64,000 nt of DNA from Macropodus opercularis (taxonomy: Eukaryota > Chordata > Actinopteri > Anabantiformes > Osphronemidae). The translations under genes and the position numbers were made by a program. The first letter of the stretch is position 1; every line of letters starts with the position of its first letter. The notes beneath the pieces are model-generated. The model saw nothing but the letters and a program-made list of their open reading frames with translations. It was not told where the DNA came from and made no database searches. Below, one piece after another: positions 44,989 to 57,414 of the stretch. The stretch lies in assembly GCA_030770545.1 (NCBI GenBank), contig CM061109.1, forward strand, positions 5,580,001-5,644,000. The letters run 5' to 3'.

Positions 44989-46409
44989 TAAGTATGGGCG
45001 TTGTTGAGGTATGACGTTGAACATTTTATTAATAAAGTAAAACAACATAGATCTTGTATCCTGACATACGAATGAAATATTTATCTCAGCATCACTGGAC
45101 ACTGGACTAAACGTTTCAAGTTGGTAAAACTTCCATGCTAACATTTAGCTAAGGTTTCATTCAGTTTTCTCATTTACATTGATAAGTTGCAACAAAACCT
45201 GCACATTTCAGTCTAATCTTGTTCAGGGTGAAAGTAAACAAAAACACCTTCACGTGACACAAACAGGTAAAGTACATGAACTATGTCCTCAACTGATCAG
45301 AAAACAGAAGTGAAATGAACATTTTTATCAGCTGTAGAATGTCTTACCTCTGTGTCTCTGTCTTCATGGGGAGGATCTGGTACCGTCTGGTTTAGGACCC
45401 CAGGGTCACGTGATGTCGTCAAACACAAGCTGTTCATCCTCCAGCAGCACAGATAGTGGACCTGGTTTACAACTGTTGTTGAAAGAGCATCATAAAGAGC
45501 AGCGCTGAGGAGCCGATGCTAAAGTCAGACACGCTGGGAAAAACGCTTCAGTACAGGCCGCGTACAGGGCAGACGCTGCCCCCTCGTGGACAAATACAGG
45601 AATGATCCTCCATGACAGTTTTCTAGTGTGACCCATGACTTGATCGGTTTTCGTTTCAATAAGGTAACACTCTAATGTTTTAATAGAGCATGTCAAAAAG
45701 AAAACATGGAAAACGATAGCAAACACTGACATGATAAGTAGTTTTTCAGGTGAAATAAACGTCCAATAGTTACCAAATCACAATAGTAAAAAAAACGTCA
45801 CAATACACACAATAAGCAGTTCAAGACATTTCTCAACTGATCAGAATGCATAGCACAAATAATATACAAATATTTTTTATCTCAGCATAAAATGTCTTAC
45901 CTCTGTTTCTCTGTCTCGGTGGAAATGATATGACTGGTACCAGTTTCATCTGTTTAGCCGACTCCACAGTTACGTGACGTCATCAACCGCCGATCTAGCA
46001 GTTGATATTCTCAGCCCATCAGATTCAAGCTACCGAGTAACCATGACGACCATGGCGCAGAGGCACTCGGGAAAAACGTGTTGCATTGATAACATCCAAT
46101 ATGGCGGCGTGCGGAACTAGCACACGCTCTACCCTTTCAGAAACACGTAAAGCTGTAGCAACCGACAGAGAAGGAGAATAAGAAAAAAAGCTGGACAGGT
46201 AGGTGGCCTCCTCAGTGACATGTTTACTGTGTACAGTAGCGCTGCTAGATGTTTGAATATACAATACGTAAAGCTAAAGTAGCAATGTCGCTAACAAGCT
46301 AACCTAAGGCTAACTGCTGACAATATTTACACAACCACTGTATAACAAGGTTTGGACCATTTTGTTAGCAGTGTATCAACCAGACTGTGTTTCAGTTGCA
46401 CATGTGTCC
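44989..46409. other. Unique flank between satellite array and inverted arm (copy 2)
   Basis: Copy of 4081-5501 at offset 40908, with scattered substitutions and no recognisable protein gene. It includes both leftward cassettes (about 45342-45448 and 45893-45993), the CRE core at 45975-45982 and the YY1-type motif at 46098-46108. Confidence 0.6.
45342..46198. promoter_or_regulatory. Candidate divergent promoter (copy 2)
   Basis: It retains every element of the copy 1 promoter: both CAGAG|GTAAGACAT donors on the minus strand, TCACGTGA, TGACGTCA, AATATGGCGGC and the plus-strand donor GTAGGT. Preservation in both copies is expected at this age and is not evidence of selection. Confidence 0.4.
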
Positions 46410-47070
46410 TTCCACAGAACTCTGGTAGATAATTAATAAGCATGTAAATTCAATCCTTAGTTTATGTATTAAATGAACTGTATATCTTTTTTGCCTTCAT
46501 TTCATAAGTTATGTCTGAATGTGTTACAAGTTAGCAACGTGCTCTGGTTTGTACTTGGGGCTATGGTAGAAACATTATCTGTAGTCCCAACAGCTGTGCA
46601 GCATGCAAGCAAGTGTTGCACACAGCTTGGTAACGCAGAGACAAAAGAAGATGTTCAGTCAAAAAAAAGGGTAAAATGTCAACAAAACCCACTCCCTGTT
46701 AAAGCTGCTGTCAGGATGTGAGCGCCATCATTTATACTGATGAGGTGAAAACGTATTATGGACGTATGTGCCACATTATTACAGTGTTTTTTGTGCAGTA
46801 GACAAGACGGAAAAACATGCTCAGACAGATGAAGATATTTTAAGCACCTATCGATACTGATTGTTGCTGATTCTTACTACTTACTTACTTACAGCTTGTT
46901 AATCTGTAAAGATGTGGTATCTATCTGTTGTTAATAAGTTTTAGTTTTTCCCCTCAATTCCAGGTGACACACAAGCAGACTCCTGCAGTGGCAGTTGAGA
47001 GTGAGATGCCCCCTGCTTCCAGTGAGATGTTAATAATCAGGTAAAGAAGTAGGGCCATCACTGTGGTCAC
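46410..47070 (+). repeat. Left inverted arm, outer part (copy 2)
   Basis: Copy of 5502-6171, lacking 9 bp near 46447. It includes the 77-bp exon-like block at 46964-47040 with AG/GT borders. Confidence 0.85.
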
Positions 47071-49054
47071 AAGTCATGGTTGTTGCTCTGTACTGTGTGT
47101 AGTTTCAATATAATAATAATAGGAAGCTGAACACACTACTTATAGTGGCAGCACTTCAAAACGTGATCCGTTTTCATTGCAGTATCTTTGCGTCTCCACA
47201 ACGTTTTAGTTTTTTTTCCGCAAAAAGCTCTGAATTGTTATCTGAAAAACAGCGTTTCTGTCTTACAACTATCTTCCGTTCACTGCAAAGTTATAATGGC
47301 CGTGTCTTGTGTTTGATGTTGAAAGGCTTTAAAGACAGCAGGCATCTCCCAAAATATCTACACACACACTGTATCACGTCTGCTGTGATATAAATATCTC
47401 CACATATTTCTGTGGCCGCGATGTAATTAATATATGATACTTTGCACTTTTAAAAATGTGCATATAACTATTCTGTTGTCACAATTTCTCCCGGTAAGTG
47501 AACTTCACTATAATGTTTGTCTCTTGTAGAGAATTTCTGTATGAAGCCTTCTCTATGGTAAATAATCCAACAGTGTTGTTTAGATACAGTGAGTGAAAAC
47601 AGGGAACGTTTGATCACATCGCTTCCCACAGCAGGTGTATTCATATGTTAATGTTCACTCCTCACCTTGGCTTCAGCCGCCAAGCGGTGAAAGGCTGCTG
47701 AGAAGCCACCACGTTTTACAGGAGCCTTCCTGGTTTGTAAACTGCAGCATCGTTAGAAAAACGCACAGTTAAAGCTCCTCATTCAAGCTGCACCGTCATT
47801 GTTACCATTGTATCAATTGTTCACCCAAATTATAGCGAAGGCTGACTGGCGGCTCAATGACTGATCGCCTTATTCTGACTGTGATGACTTTGCGCTTCCT
47901 CCAGTAAAAATCAACAATAAATAATGAAGGGTCTAAAGGTTTTCAGCTGAACTTTCAGTCCTTTGCTGCTGCAGCCAAGGTGAGAATTCTCGTTTCCATC
48001 TGACTGCAACGATCTTAACGCGGCGGAGGGGACGTCTTTGCCTTTAGCTGGATGTCGGTGGAGACTCTCAGTGATCCAGCTGAGGTTGTCTGAAAGTTGA
48101 TTCATACATGTGTGTTTTTTTACACGTATTTAAAGTGGATGGTTGTGTGGAGTTTATTTATTTAAGGTGTCTGTATGTAACCAACAAACTGAATGAATGA
48201 CGACATTAACATCGATAAATTCGTCCCCAGATCCTGAGCTAAACAACAGTGCGTATTTCTTGTCTAGTGTGTCCCAACACCGTGTTTTGTCAAGGAGTGA
48301 ATCGTCTGAAGCGTCTTTTAATTCATACATTTTGTGTATTGGTCTCCGCTGGACTCATCACGTCCTGTCAGCTTGTGGGCGCTGGTGGCAGCAGCTCACT
48401 TCAGTTCACAAAGCGCAGAAGACAAGGTAAACAAAACAGTTATGTCAAGCATTATATCTTTCAAACACGCGTCCATATGTCTGTTATGAGTTGATTAAAA
48501 GGAGATTTTAGAAATTAAAATCAGGCAGAAACTCGGGTCGCCAAAACGGGAACCGCTGAACTACACAAGACACCGCCAGGGTGGCTTCACAGGTGTTCTT
48601 GTCTGAATGGATGTAGCCGCCATTGAATGAGATTTTCTTGTATAAATTTCCATTTTAGTGAACCTTACTCTTTTATTGAGTTGGGAGTTTATATTATAAC
48701 GTCTGATAAATAAAGAATTCACAGAAATCCTCGGTACAGTACTGTGTGGTTGTAGGACTAGCCATGACCGGCTATAAGTGTCAGCCCATCGCCACCTACA
48801 GGTCATTTAGACGTAACACACGCTGTGCCTCGGCAAAAATGCAGTGGAAACGTGGCAGAAATGACAAACCAACGCGGTGGAATACGACACTTTTAACAGC
48901 TACCACTGTATTTCGTACAGATTTGAGTCAGGGTTTTGTGTGGAACTGTGTTTAATTTGTGGTTGAAGCCATGGTTAACCTGATGAACATGTTGGTTCTC
49001 TTTCGCTCATGGGGCCCTTGCAGGGAGTGAACTGTAGCTCATACATTTAGGATA
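47071..49054. other. ~2.0-kb segment unique to the left arm (copy 2)
   Basis: Equivalent of 6172-8163, with the exon-like block at 48231-48426. It lacks 8 bp near 48710 relative to copy 1. No transposon ends are seen. Confidence 0.55.
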
Positions 49055-49315
49055 CTACTTTGTGCCCTGGATTTCATTTTTACATTATTGGTGTAACACC
49101 TGTTGTTATCAAACCTTAAGTTCTTCTTATTATAATTGTGCATTTCTTCATCTGTTGTACATTCAAAGTATTGTTTTAAATGTGATCCATGGCACCAATT
49201 GATATGTTGCTGTGATACTTACTGTTATCCCTAGAAAAGGCCACGTCATCTTGTCAGTTTTAATGTAGTTGCTTTTTCAGGGATCATTTTCATCCAGTAA
49301 TAGTTTTAAATTCTA
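49055..49315 (+). repeat. Left inverted arm, inner part (copy 2)
   Basis: Copy of 8164-8424, ending at the TTAA (49316-49319) that opens the piggyBac relic. Confidence 0.85.
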
Positions 49316-51221
49316 TTAACACTAGAAGTCCCAGAGAGCAGCCATTTGGCTTTTCTACCTATAAAACCCGCAGGACAGCCGATGGGCTGGAAGTCTTTAG
49401 GCTAATATCCTTAATCAGCTGTGAACAGTTGCTTTTGTTATGTAAACAATGTGGGGCCATGCTGAACCACTTCAAGGAAACTTGTGTTTCACTTCATCTT
49501 AGGGAGGATTCAACACATGTTTTTTTCCTTTGTTGCTGAGGTTTATTGATAAAAATAGTACGAAATAAAAAAAGAAACCAACCATTTGTACACATATTTA
49601 CAAATAATATTAAAAAGTGAGTGAGTACATTCCAGCAATCACTCACAATCCTGGCACTGCCATTGTATCTCCCGTCTGCATTTACCACATGTGTATCTGT
49701 AGTAGTGAACACATCGCACAGTGGCATGATTGTTCTTGCCTTGGTGTTTGACCTGACACATGGCTCTTTTTCCAGGGCTTGGTGTGGAGGTTTGTGTCCG
49801 AAGCAATTGTTCTTTTCTTGCCTTCTTCGCACACATATGAGAGTTAGCCAACTCTCTTGCAAGCTCCACCAGGAAGTCCACCCGTCTTTCCTGCATTCAG
49901 GTGCCTGCTTGATACAGCACATGTGCATTCAGTGCTGTCATGTCAATCATGTTATAGAACACGGCAACTGGCCAGCGCCGTGTCCCTGTGCGGACAGTGT
50001 ACTCCCGCACCATCTGGTCCATCACATCCACGCCGCACTTTGTGGTGTTGTAAAGAGTGACAGTGTTTGGCTTCCTTTTGGTGGTATTATCAGTCTGAAT
50101 CACGCTGTGCATGCTGCTAAGAATGTAGACGGTCTTCTTCCGTTTGGGCGCATACGCCGTCAGTGTAGCAGCAGTGGTTGAAAACACCTAATAAATAAGA
50201 TAAATAGTTGTTTTCATAGCACTTTTACACACAATGACAAACTTGGCGGTGGTGATACTAAAAATTAGAAACACTTAAACATAGAACCACAAAAGACGTG
50301 CAACATACCTGAGTGGTGAATTCATTGCGATCTGTGTGTCTAGCGGATTGAGGGATTTCCCGGCGAATCTTGTTGACTGTGCCGAGGATGGTGGTTTTCC
50401 GGCTAAGAAGTTTATGCGCAAGTGACAGCGATGTGAAGAAAATTGTCCGTGGTAACCACTGGGACGACTAGGGTCCTTGCCAAGATATGGGAGGACATTA
50501 CAAATGTACTTGGATTTTAGGTCGCAAGCCACCCAAAACTTGATCCCAGGTTTGGTCAGGTTTAGTTGCAATATACTGCAAGTTCATCAACGGTGATATG
50601 TAGACCAGGGTTGTTGGATGTGATGCAATTGGTGACAAATGATCCCTACACACTGGAAATGGCAGCAAACTTATCAGTCTTTGTTCGATCACCCTGGGTG
50701 GACCTGTCATCAAAGCGTAGGTGTCGCATGATGTCTTGGAAGCGGTTTTGCGGCATTGTTCCAATGATATTTGGGTTTCCCAGGTTTGCTAACCAGCAGT
50801 CACGTAGTGATGGAACCTTGGTAAGCCCCCGCAAGATGACAATTGCAATAAATGCCATTAGTTCAGGGAGGGCCATGAACCAATGAACATGCTCCGTTTC
50901 CTGTGCATGTTGAATAGTCCATTCTTGAATGCTATGAAGCATGTCAAGAGTGATGAAACACAGGAAGCTCTGAAGGCGACTCGAGATACTTTTTCTTAGC
51001 CGGTCAATCAAGTTCTCTGCTTTTAGCAGCAATCCCTCCCCCACACATACAAACAAGCCACCAGCAACCATTCACACACACACCCCCAACCCCCCTGCAG
51101 ATTGCTCAGGTAATGACCATATTTACACATGAATTGATGCTAATGGTAGCCAAAAGACTAGCCACTTAGCATCCACTTGGCTAAAGGAGGGTTACAAATC
51201 TCTGGGACTTTTCCTCTACAC
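49316..51221 (-). mobile_element. piggyBac-type DNA transposon relic (copy 2)
   Basis: Paralogue of 8425-10330 with the same TTAA, left end and inverted TCTCTGGGACTT (51199-51210). It is the same insertion, copied by the macro-duplication. Confidence 0.8.
49639..51071 (-). pseudogene. piggyBac transposase pseudogene (copy 2)
   Basis: It has the same exon/intron layout, frameshifts and internal TGA as copy 1. One extra nonsense change is present: the Trp codon in KFAAISSVW has become TAG (base 50647), shortening the first frame to 141 codons. The DDD-bearing segments ITVDE, VTTDNF and KCGVDVMDQM remain readable in separate frames. The C-terminal Cys-rich tail is unchanged. It is inactive. Confidence 0.85.
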
Positions 51222-52001
51222 TGTTGCTATTAAAATGTACAATTTATTGATTGGCTACAATTAAAAGCTTGTTCTATGTGGGATTTGTTGGGTCTAGTTG
51301 TGTAAGGTCTCAAATCTTACTTGTAAAGTGCCTTGAGATAACTGATGTAGTGGATTGGTGCTATATAAATAAAGTTGATTTGAATTGAATTGAAAACTTA
51401 ATCTATTTTTATTTCACTTTTTATCCTTTATCCTTTCCTCTACATGATCCTGGATGAGAATCCTCTGTGTCCCGATCAGTCCTGCGCCTGGACTGTTACT
51501 GCAGCTTTAACCTGAGAGCAGATAGCTGAGAAAAGATAGATAACAAAAACACCACATTCAGTCTGGAACAGCTGAACCTGTCACCAATAACAACCAGCTC
51601 CTCCTTTGCTTGGGTTTAAGATTGAGCTAAGATGGTAAATTATTATTACATTATATAACAACAACATCAACGAAAAGCATCAGACATTTCTCATGGTCAG
51701 TCTGTCAAACCTTGTTTCAGTCAGTCAGTCGGGTCTTTATGTCATGAGCTCAGGTTTTATTGTGTACGTGAGCTGGGAGGGAGACCTCCTGCTCAGAATG
51801 AACTGCAGTTTGGCTACTCGTCCTGCTGAAGGAATCAGCAGTGTCGCTTAGGGGGCCCCCTCCTCCATGATGGTAGACGCTGGTTCCATGTGTTTTCCTG
51901 CAGAAAACACTTAAGTGTAAACTAATGATCTGATTTTCATGGGATCTCTTATCCATTAGTTACCATTAGTCACTAAAGCAAAGCTTCATGCAATGTTAAA
52001 C

Positions 52002-52004
<3 letters not shown>
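51222..52004 (+). repeat. Teleost interspersed repeat (copy 2)
   Basis: Copy of 10331-11094. It keeps GTGTTTTCCTGCAGAAAACAC near 51890, of which copy 1 lost part (about 18 bp), while the inverted copy at 31550 still has it. Confidence 0.75.

Positions 52005-52050
<46 letters not shown>
52005..52050. repeat. (CA)n microsatellite, 46 bp
   Basis: Shorter equivalent of 11095-11160. Confidence 0.95.
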
Positions 52051-52054
<4 letters not shown>

Positions 52055-52284
52055 CTGTCACACACACTTTCATAGCACTACCTTATTTGTGTTTTATTGT
52101 AACTTCCTGATCTGATATGGTATCTGCTCACTAGACAAAATATTTTCCCAGGCTTCTCGCAGTCACGGTCACTATTTTCCATTTTTCAATCATTCTATGT
52201 AATACTGTTATCTTTAACACAGTCACTCTGCCACCTCTGTTGTTGCTGATAACCTTGCTGAACACTCAGTAGCTGGGTTTGTTG

Positions 52285-53105
52285 ACAGTTTCAGTGGTTC
52301 ATATGTTTGCAGATTTTGTGTTGGAGAGCGGCCCCATATCAGGACAGGGGCATTCCCTGGTAGATCAAAACAGCAACACCAGTTGGATGTTGAAGCAGCC
52401 TTGGCAAGTAGTACCCATAGCCATGGAGTTAAAAGGCAGTGTGCAATTCCTCAAAGGTTGAATCAGGCATGGCAGTTGTTAATGACACTCAAAGATGCTG
52501 TTGAGTTGGTTATGTCACCCATCCACACTGATGAAAGCATAGGTCACCTAGATAGGTCCACACAGATTTAACATTGTTTTCCCAGAAGGGAGATTGATTC
52601 CCAAGCATCATTTTGTCGAGCATTACCCGCAGCTCATTAAAGCATTTGGCCCACTAGTGTTCTTATGGACAATGAGGTTTGAAGCCAAGCACCACTTCTT
52701 TAAGAAGAGTCAAGAATTCCATTAGAGGTTGTAAATAAGAACATTCAAGAATTTGTATTGCAGAAATGTCCTGGAGAGACAGTTGTTCATTTGACAAATA
52801 AGGCTGAATATCAGGGGACCTGTTACAGCATTGGCATGATGTTGATCTATGGCTCCACTGGTGGGTTGCCCGACTTTGCTGAAATACTGCAAATCACCAT
52901 TGTTCATGACAACTTGGTGTTTGTAGACAGATTGCAAAGTGCATGGTACTGTGAGCATCTTAGATGCTTCAAGTTGGAGGACACTGGCACAGTCACAACT
53001 CACTGACATAAAGCCACTGTCTGCCTATTCAACGGAAGGCTGTCGAATGGTTTCTCTGAAACACCACATCTACTTGACAAACTAGGTAAAGAATCAATTC
53101 ACAAT
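52285..53105 (+). pseudogene. Relic of the fish multicopy transposase-like family (copy 2)
   Basis: Paralogue of 11395-12215 with the same order of motifs (CRFCVGER, GVKRQC, LWTMRFEAKH, GSTGGLPDFAEILQ, WYCEHLR) and the same internal deletion and frame breaks. It adds no new information on function, except that the damage predates the macro-duplication. Confidence 0.6.
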
Positions 53106-53279
53106 CATCTTGTGAATTGTTGTTGTGTGACACGTGCAAACAGAACCTTCTGTCATTACACTGACTCCCATGAATGAGGCTGCGTGTTCCTCTCCTGCGT
53201 CAGTGGCTCAGTCTTTCCAGGATGACAGTTCCTCAGTCACTTCATCTGACACGTTGTTGTTGTTCCACAGGTTGTTCCA

Positions 53280-55427
53280 CAGTCACTTCATCTCATTCAG
53301 CCCCCAGAGTATCGATCCCACCCCTGGCCACATAATTTTGCGATACCCACTTTTTCATTTGATGTTGAAATCCTCCTTCAAGAAGGAAATAAGGTTTATG
53401 AATGTGATGGCTCACTTCTTCAGAATCCAAGCTTGAACTCATGACTCATACTTGAGAAACTTGCTAGAGCAATATTCAACTACACTGCTTGTCCCACCGG
53501 ACTTCAAATACAGGCAGTTACAGAAGCTTTGATTAAAAAACATCCCTGCCTAAAAGAGCCTGGATCCTCAGTTTCAAGCATGTATGGGTGGCAGCAACGT
53601 CTTAAATAAAAGACGGCTAATTACCGCTTTAAAATGAGAAGACGTGATGTACCTTGTCCTGAGCTTGACATAAACTCCTTGAAAAGGAAAACTCCTTTTT
53701 TTGCAAGTTTTGCAAATTGCAAGAGGCCAAAAAGAGCAGAAGTGAACTATCTACCTCCACATCCAAGTGGAGAAACAGCTGAGAGTCTGGAAATGGAGAG
53801 ACATGACCTTCTTAATGAGGTTAAGAAGAAGAACAACACAAAGGTGATTCAAGAGAAAATGTCAAAGACATTCTCTTATAGAAGGTTCGAAGTCGTAAGT
53901 GGAAGTCCAGCTGCTGATGACTTCAAAGAGAGGTGGCCTGCTGTGTTTTGTGAAAGTGGGGTAGGTGAATCCTTAAAATTATAAAAATATTATGTGCTTT
54001 CGTGAGAACTAACATTATTTGATATTACAGTTCAGTATATACAGTAAAGCACATTCCTGTTAAAGTCAGTTAAGTTAAAGCCAAATTAATAATCTTTATT
54101 TGGAGTTGATGATTGTAAATAGTTTATATCCATGTCATAAATTGTAATTTAGCTCTCGACCATTGGCCCATTTTCTAAAGTTGTACATTCTGTTTTTTCA
54201 GGAGAATAACCACAATATCTCTGGAGCAGACCTTCATGTACAACCTAGATAAGTATACACCAAAACTTACTGCCCTGATGAAAGCCAAGGGAGGTGTTTT
54301 GGGACCAAGTTGAGGCCCTTCTTGGACAGGCTGAGTGGGGTATGTCTTGAATGTGGTAGCTTCTGTCTGTCTCTATATATTCCATTTTTCTATTTGCTTG
54401 AATTGCTGCTCTGTTTGATTTTGAATTTTCTTCTGTATGAGTAATGATCCACTGTGGTTCTTTCAACAGATGCAAAGCAGTCAGATGAGACGTGACGCTG
54501 TTATCCGCAGCCTTATATTATATCTTGGTGAGAAAGAAGAGGAGCTTTTTGAAGATTGCATGGTAATGCATGAAAATGTTCCTGTTCTTTTCCCCTCATT
54601 CGTTTGGATCGTCTGCCAGGGTCCAGTCCTGCTCCGTGATCAACACAACCAGGAGCAAGTAACCAAATCATCCGGTCCCTGAAACAAAACGAGCCACATT
54701 GTTTACTCGAAATGAGGACGATCCTCCTCATTTCTTCCTTACTGATATTTACTGGTATTTACTGGTATTTACCACTGCTTCAGATTCAACCATTTGCACA
54801 CACAAACACTCACAATCAGGTTAGGTTGACACACCGGGGGGCATCTTGGAGATTCAATGTCTGGCCCAATGACACTTTCATTGTAATCTGGATTTATCAA
54901 GTCGTAGATTTTCCTAGGCTACATTAAACTGGCAAGAGGCACAGTCTGTAGCTGAGAGCAACATTAAATCCACATTTTTGCAAGGGCTACAGTTTGTGTT
55001 GTGGATCTAGCTTGTCCCATGATTTAAGACTGATTCACTGGTAATGTACAGGTGTTTTCCTTGTTCATTATGCATTATCAACTAAGTTACTTATCAATAT
55101 AAGACTTAATTTGTGGTATTTTGTACGCAGGAGGACAGACGCAGCGATGCCTCTCACCACATCCTTAGGATCCTGGTCGTCCATAGAGGAGATGGAGAGG
55201 ATCCAGTGGACGTATCAATAATTCTGGAAGGCAAGGAGATGCTTACAGGATGCAGCAGCACTGCTACAGCTTGTTCACTACTTATGGGGCTGATTTATAC
55301 CCTCAACCTTGCCTACCCCCCTGTACTGCGTTATACCTTTGAGGTGTTTCAGAAACTTTTTCTGGAACTGGACATGATTAAACTTTCTCCAAAAGTACAA
55401 GCTCTTAAGCTTAAGCTGTTAACTTAA
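53280..55427 (+). pseudogene. SAMD3-like multicopy family pseudogene, four exons (copy 2)
   Basis: Paralogue of 12390-15068. Exon 1 ends at 53960, exon 2 is 54202-54339, exon 3 54470-54562 and exon 4 55131-55427. The 3' half of exon 1 is one open frame here (53634-53984, with CPELDINSLKRKTP and KTFSYRRFEVV), because the region near 53697 reads TTTTTTTGCAAG in place of the frameshifted copy 1 sequence. The two upstream stops and the exon 2 frameshift remain. The third intron lacks the solo LTR, giving the uninterrupted site. Confidence 0.7.
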
Positions 55428-56342
55428 ATGACAGTACTGAACTGTTCAACAGTACTGTCAACGTTTGTCTTTTAGGTGAATTTTAGTTTCTGTGATTGAT
55501 GTTTGTGGCCATGCTAACATTTTATCTGTAACTGTTAATGCTTTTAAGGTAAGGCTATTCTAGATCAAAACTTTGAATAGTGGTGGTAATGGTGGCTGGA
55601 TTTAGCTTAACATGAACTTTTATTTTGTACATTTGTGGCATTTCTTTCTGTTTTATTATTTTATTTTGACATGCAAAATTAGCCTTAGCCTCTGTTATTT
55701 TGCATCACAGAACAGTAAAACGCTCAGGGTAGATTTAAGTTATTCTTCATTTTAGAATAAAGCAAATTAAAACTTGCTTTGGTGACAGATGGCAAAGGGC
55801 TACTGAAAATCTTTGTATCTGTGTCTTGAAATGAACCGTGTTTAGAAAATACAATGTTTAATTATATTCTATTTTGTGATTTGTGATCAATGTTTATGAA
55901 AAAATAAAGATTGATTTTGCAATGTAGTACATTTGGTAACATTTACATAACTATAGTGAGTAAAACAACATCATACAAGTAAATAAATTTAACAGTCAAT
56001 TAAAAAACAATATAATAAAATGTACTCAACTATTAGAACAAGATTTACTTAATATTTTCTTGCTCATGAGGAGCCTGTGGAAAAAAATAAGTGATTTTAA
56101 TAAAAGTAAATCATTACTTAAGTAAAATTAGGTAATATTTAATTTGCCTTTTCAATTGTGTTAAGATTAGTAGCAAGTACATTTAACTTTATTCTGGCAG
56201 GTAAGCTGTACTTAATATTTTGGCAGTAAAATGTACTTACAAAGCATAAGCGCACATTGTTACGAGGATTTAATCAAGTAAATCCTACAAATTAGTAAAT
56301 TTTATTTTAGTGTATAATCTGACAATGCTGTCTCTTCAAACA
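55428..56342. other. 3' untranslated region and AT-rich AGTAAAT/TTACTTA stretch (copy 2)
   Basis: Copy of 15069-15969 with small indels, including an extra GTGACAGATGGCAAAGG near 55782. The repeated words are conserved in both orientations. Confidence 0.45.
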
Positions 56343-56749
56343 GTTCCAGTGGCACAAGACCAGGTTGTATGGCCAACGTTCTCACAAGTTTTTAACTATA
56401 CAAGGACCCCCTGCTAACTGCCATTCAATATTCCAGCTAGAAACACGACACTGTCCCTGTTTAGATCCACTCATCAGCCTCGCACAAGCTTTTGCCAAAT
56501 ACACAGCCATAGATGATGAGACGAGACAATTATTGCAAATATTCCCACCATACACGGTATCATATACAATCACATGCATATGGACATTCCCAACATCAGC
56601 AGGACACTTATTCATCCTGTGTGGACTGGTTTTGTGATAATATGCAACCTGCATCACTTCCTCTGAATACTACTCAAGCAGATCCAGTTGAAGCCCCACT
56701 CAATGATGCAAACATCACACATTCTGACACATAAAACACCTCAACATTC
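56343..56749. other. Unassigned sequence before the retroviral debris (copy 2)
   Basis: Equivalent of 15970-16380, with short ORFs on both strands and nothing recognised. Confidence 0.4.
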
Positions 56750-56871
56750 TCTGGGCCACTCAGGTCTGAACTCCTGACGTGGCCAAACCTAATTTTGAAC
56801 AAGAAACAAGCCCCTAACTTACTTAGTTGAGACACTTTGCCCGCATCAGAGGCTTATGTTGAGCCTTTTGC

Positions 56872-57414
56872 GTCCAGCTGCAGGTGGTGGTTGCTCCTTC
56901 CATTTTAAAATGGAAGGAGCAAAGAAATGTCAGCTCAAAAGTGAAGAAAATGACACAAAGCCAACAGGACTAGAAACAGACACGCAGCCGCCACCACATG
57001 TTTACATGTAGCAACGTGAACAGTTTACACTGTTGTCAGATAGAGAACTAGCAGGTCACGTTCACGGAGCTTTCACCCTTGAGATGCAGAAGAACACGAC
57101 AGATAGAGCACACACAGGAATGATGATACTCCCCAGTGCCCACAAACCCGCAGTTAGGGAAAGGACCAAAGAGCAGACAAGAAATATAACTCCAGGATAT
57201 CCAGATTTATCACTAGGAGATAAGGGACAAAGATGAGCAGACATTACAATGTACAGATCTGAGAGGAGAGAAACAGATTGTGTATGAGCAGCACTGAGCT
57301 ATATGGCTCCACTGCTGAGTAAAGCAGCCCAACAGCAGCACAGATATGTGCCGTGGAATTTCATGGATATGACAGGACTGGTGAACCGTCTTCCAGCTTT
57401 AGCTGATGGAGCTG
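56872..57414 (+). pseudogene. Retroviral gag-like remnant (copy 2 only)
   Basis: It begins with a 32-bp perfect palindrome (56891-56922) whose right half opens a short reading frame, followed by SDRELAGHVHGAF in another frame and then the capsid-like FMDMTGL. Frames are broken by stops (for example after DKGQR at 57236). It is probably a gag remnant by position 5' of pol and by the capsid-like residues. Copy 1 either lost it or was deleted between 16498 and 16503. Confidence 0.5.
56891..56922. repeat. 32-bp perfect palindrome
   Basis: TTGCTCCTTCCATTTT is followed directly by its exact reverse complement. There is no loop. It is present only in copy 2, near the junction where copy 1 lacks 543 bp. 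Confidence 0.9.
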
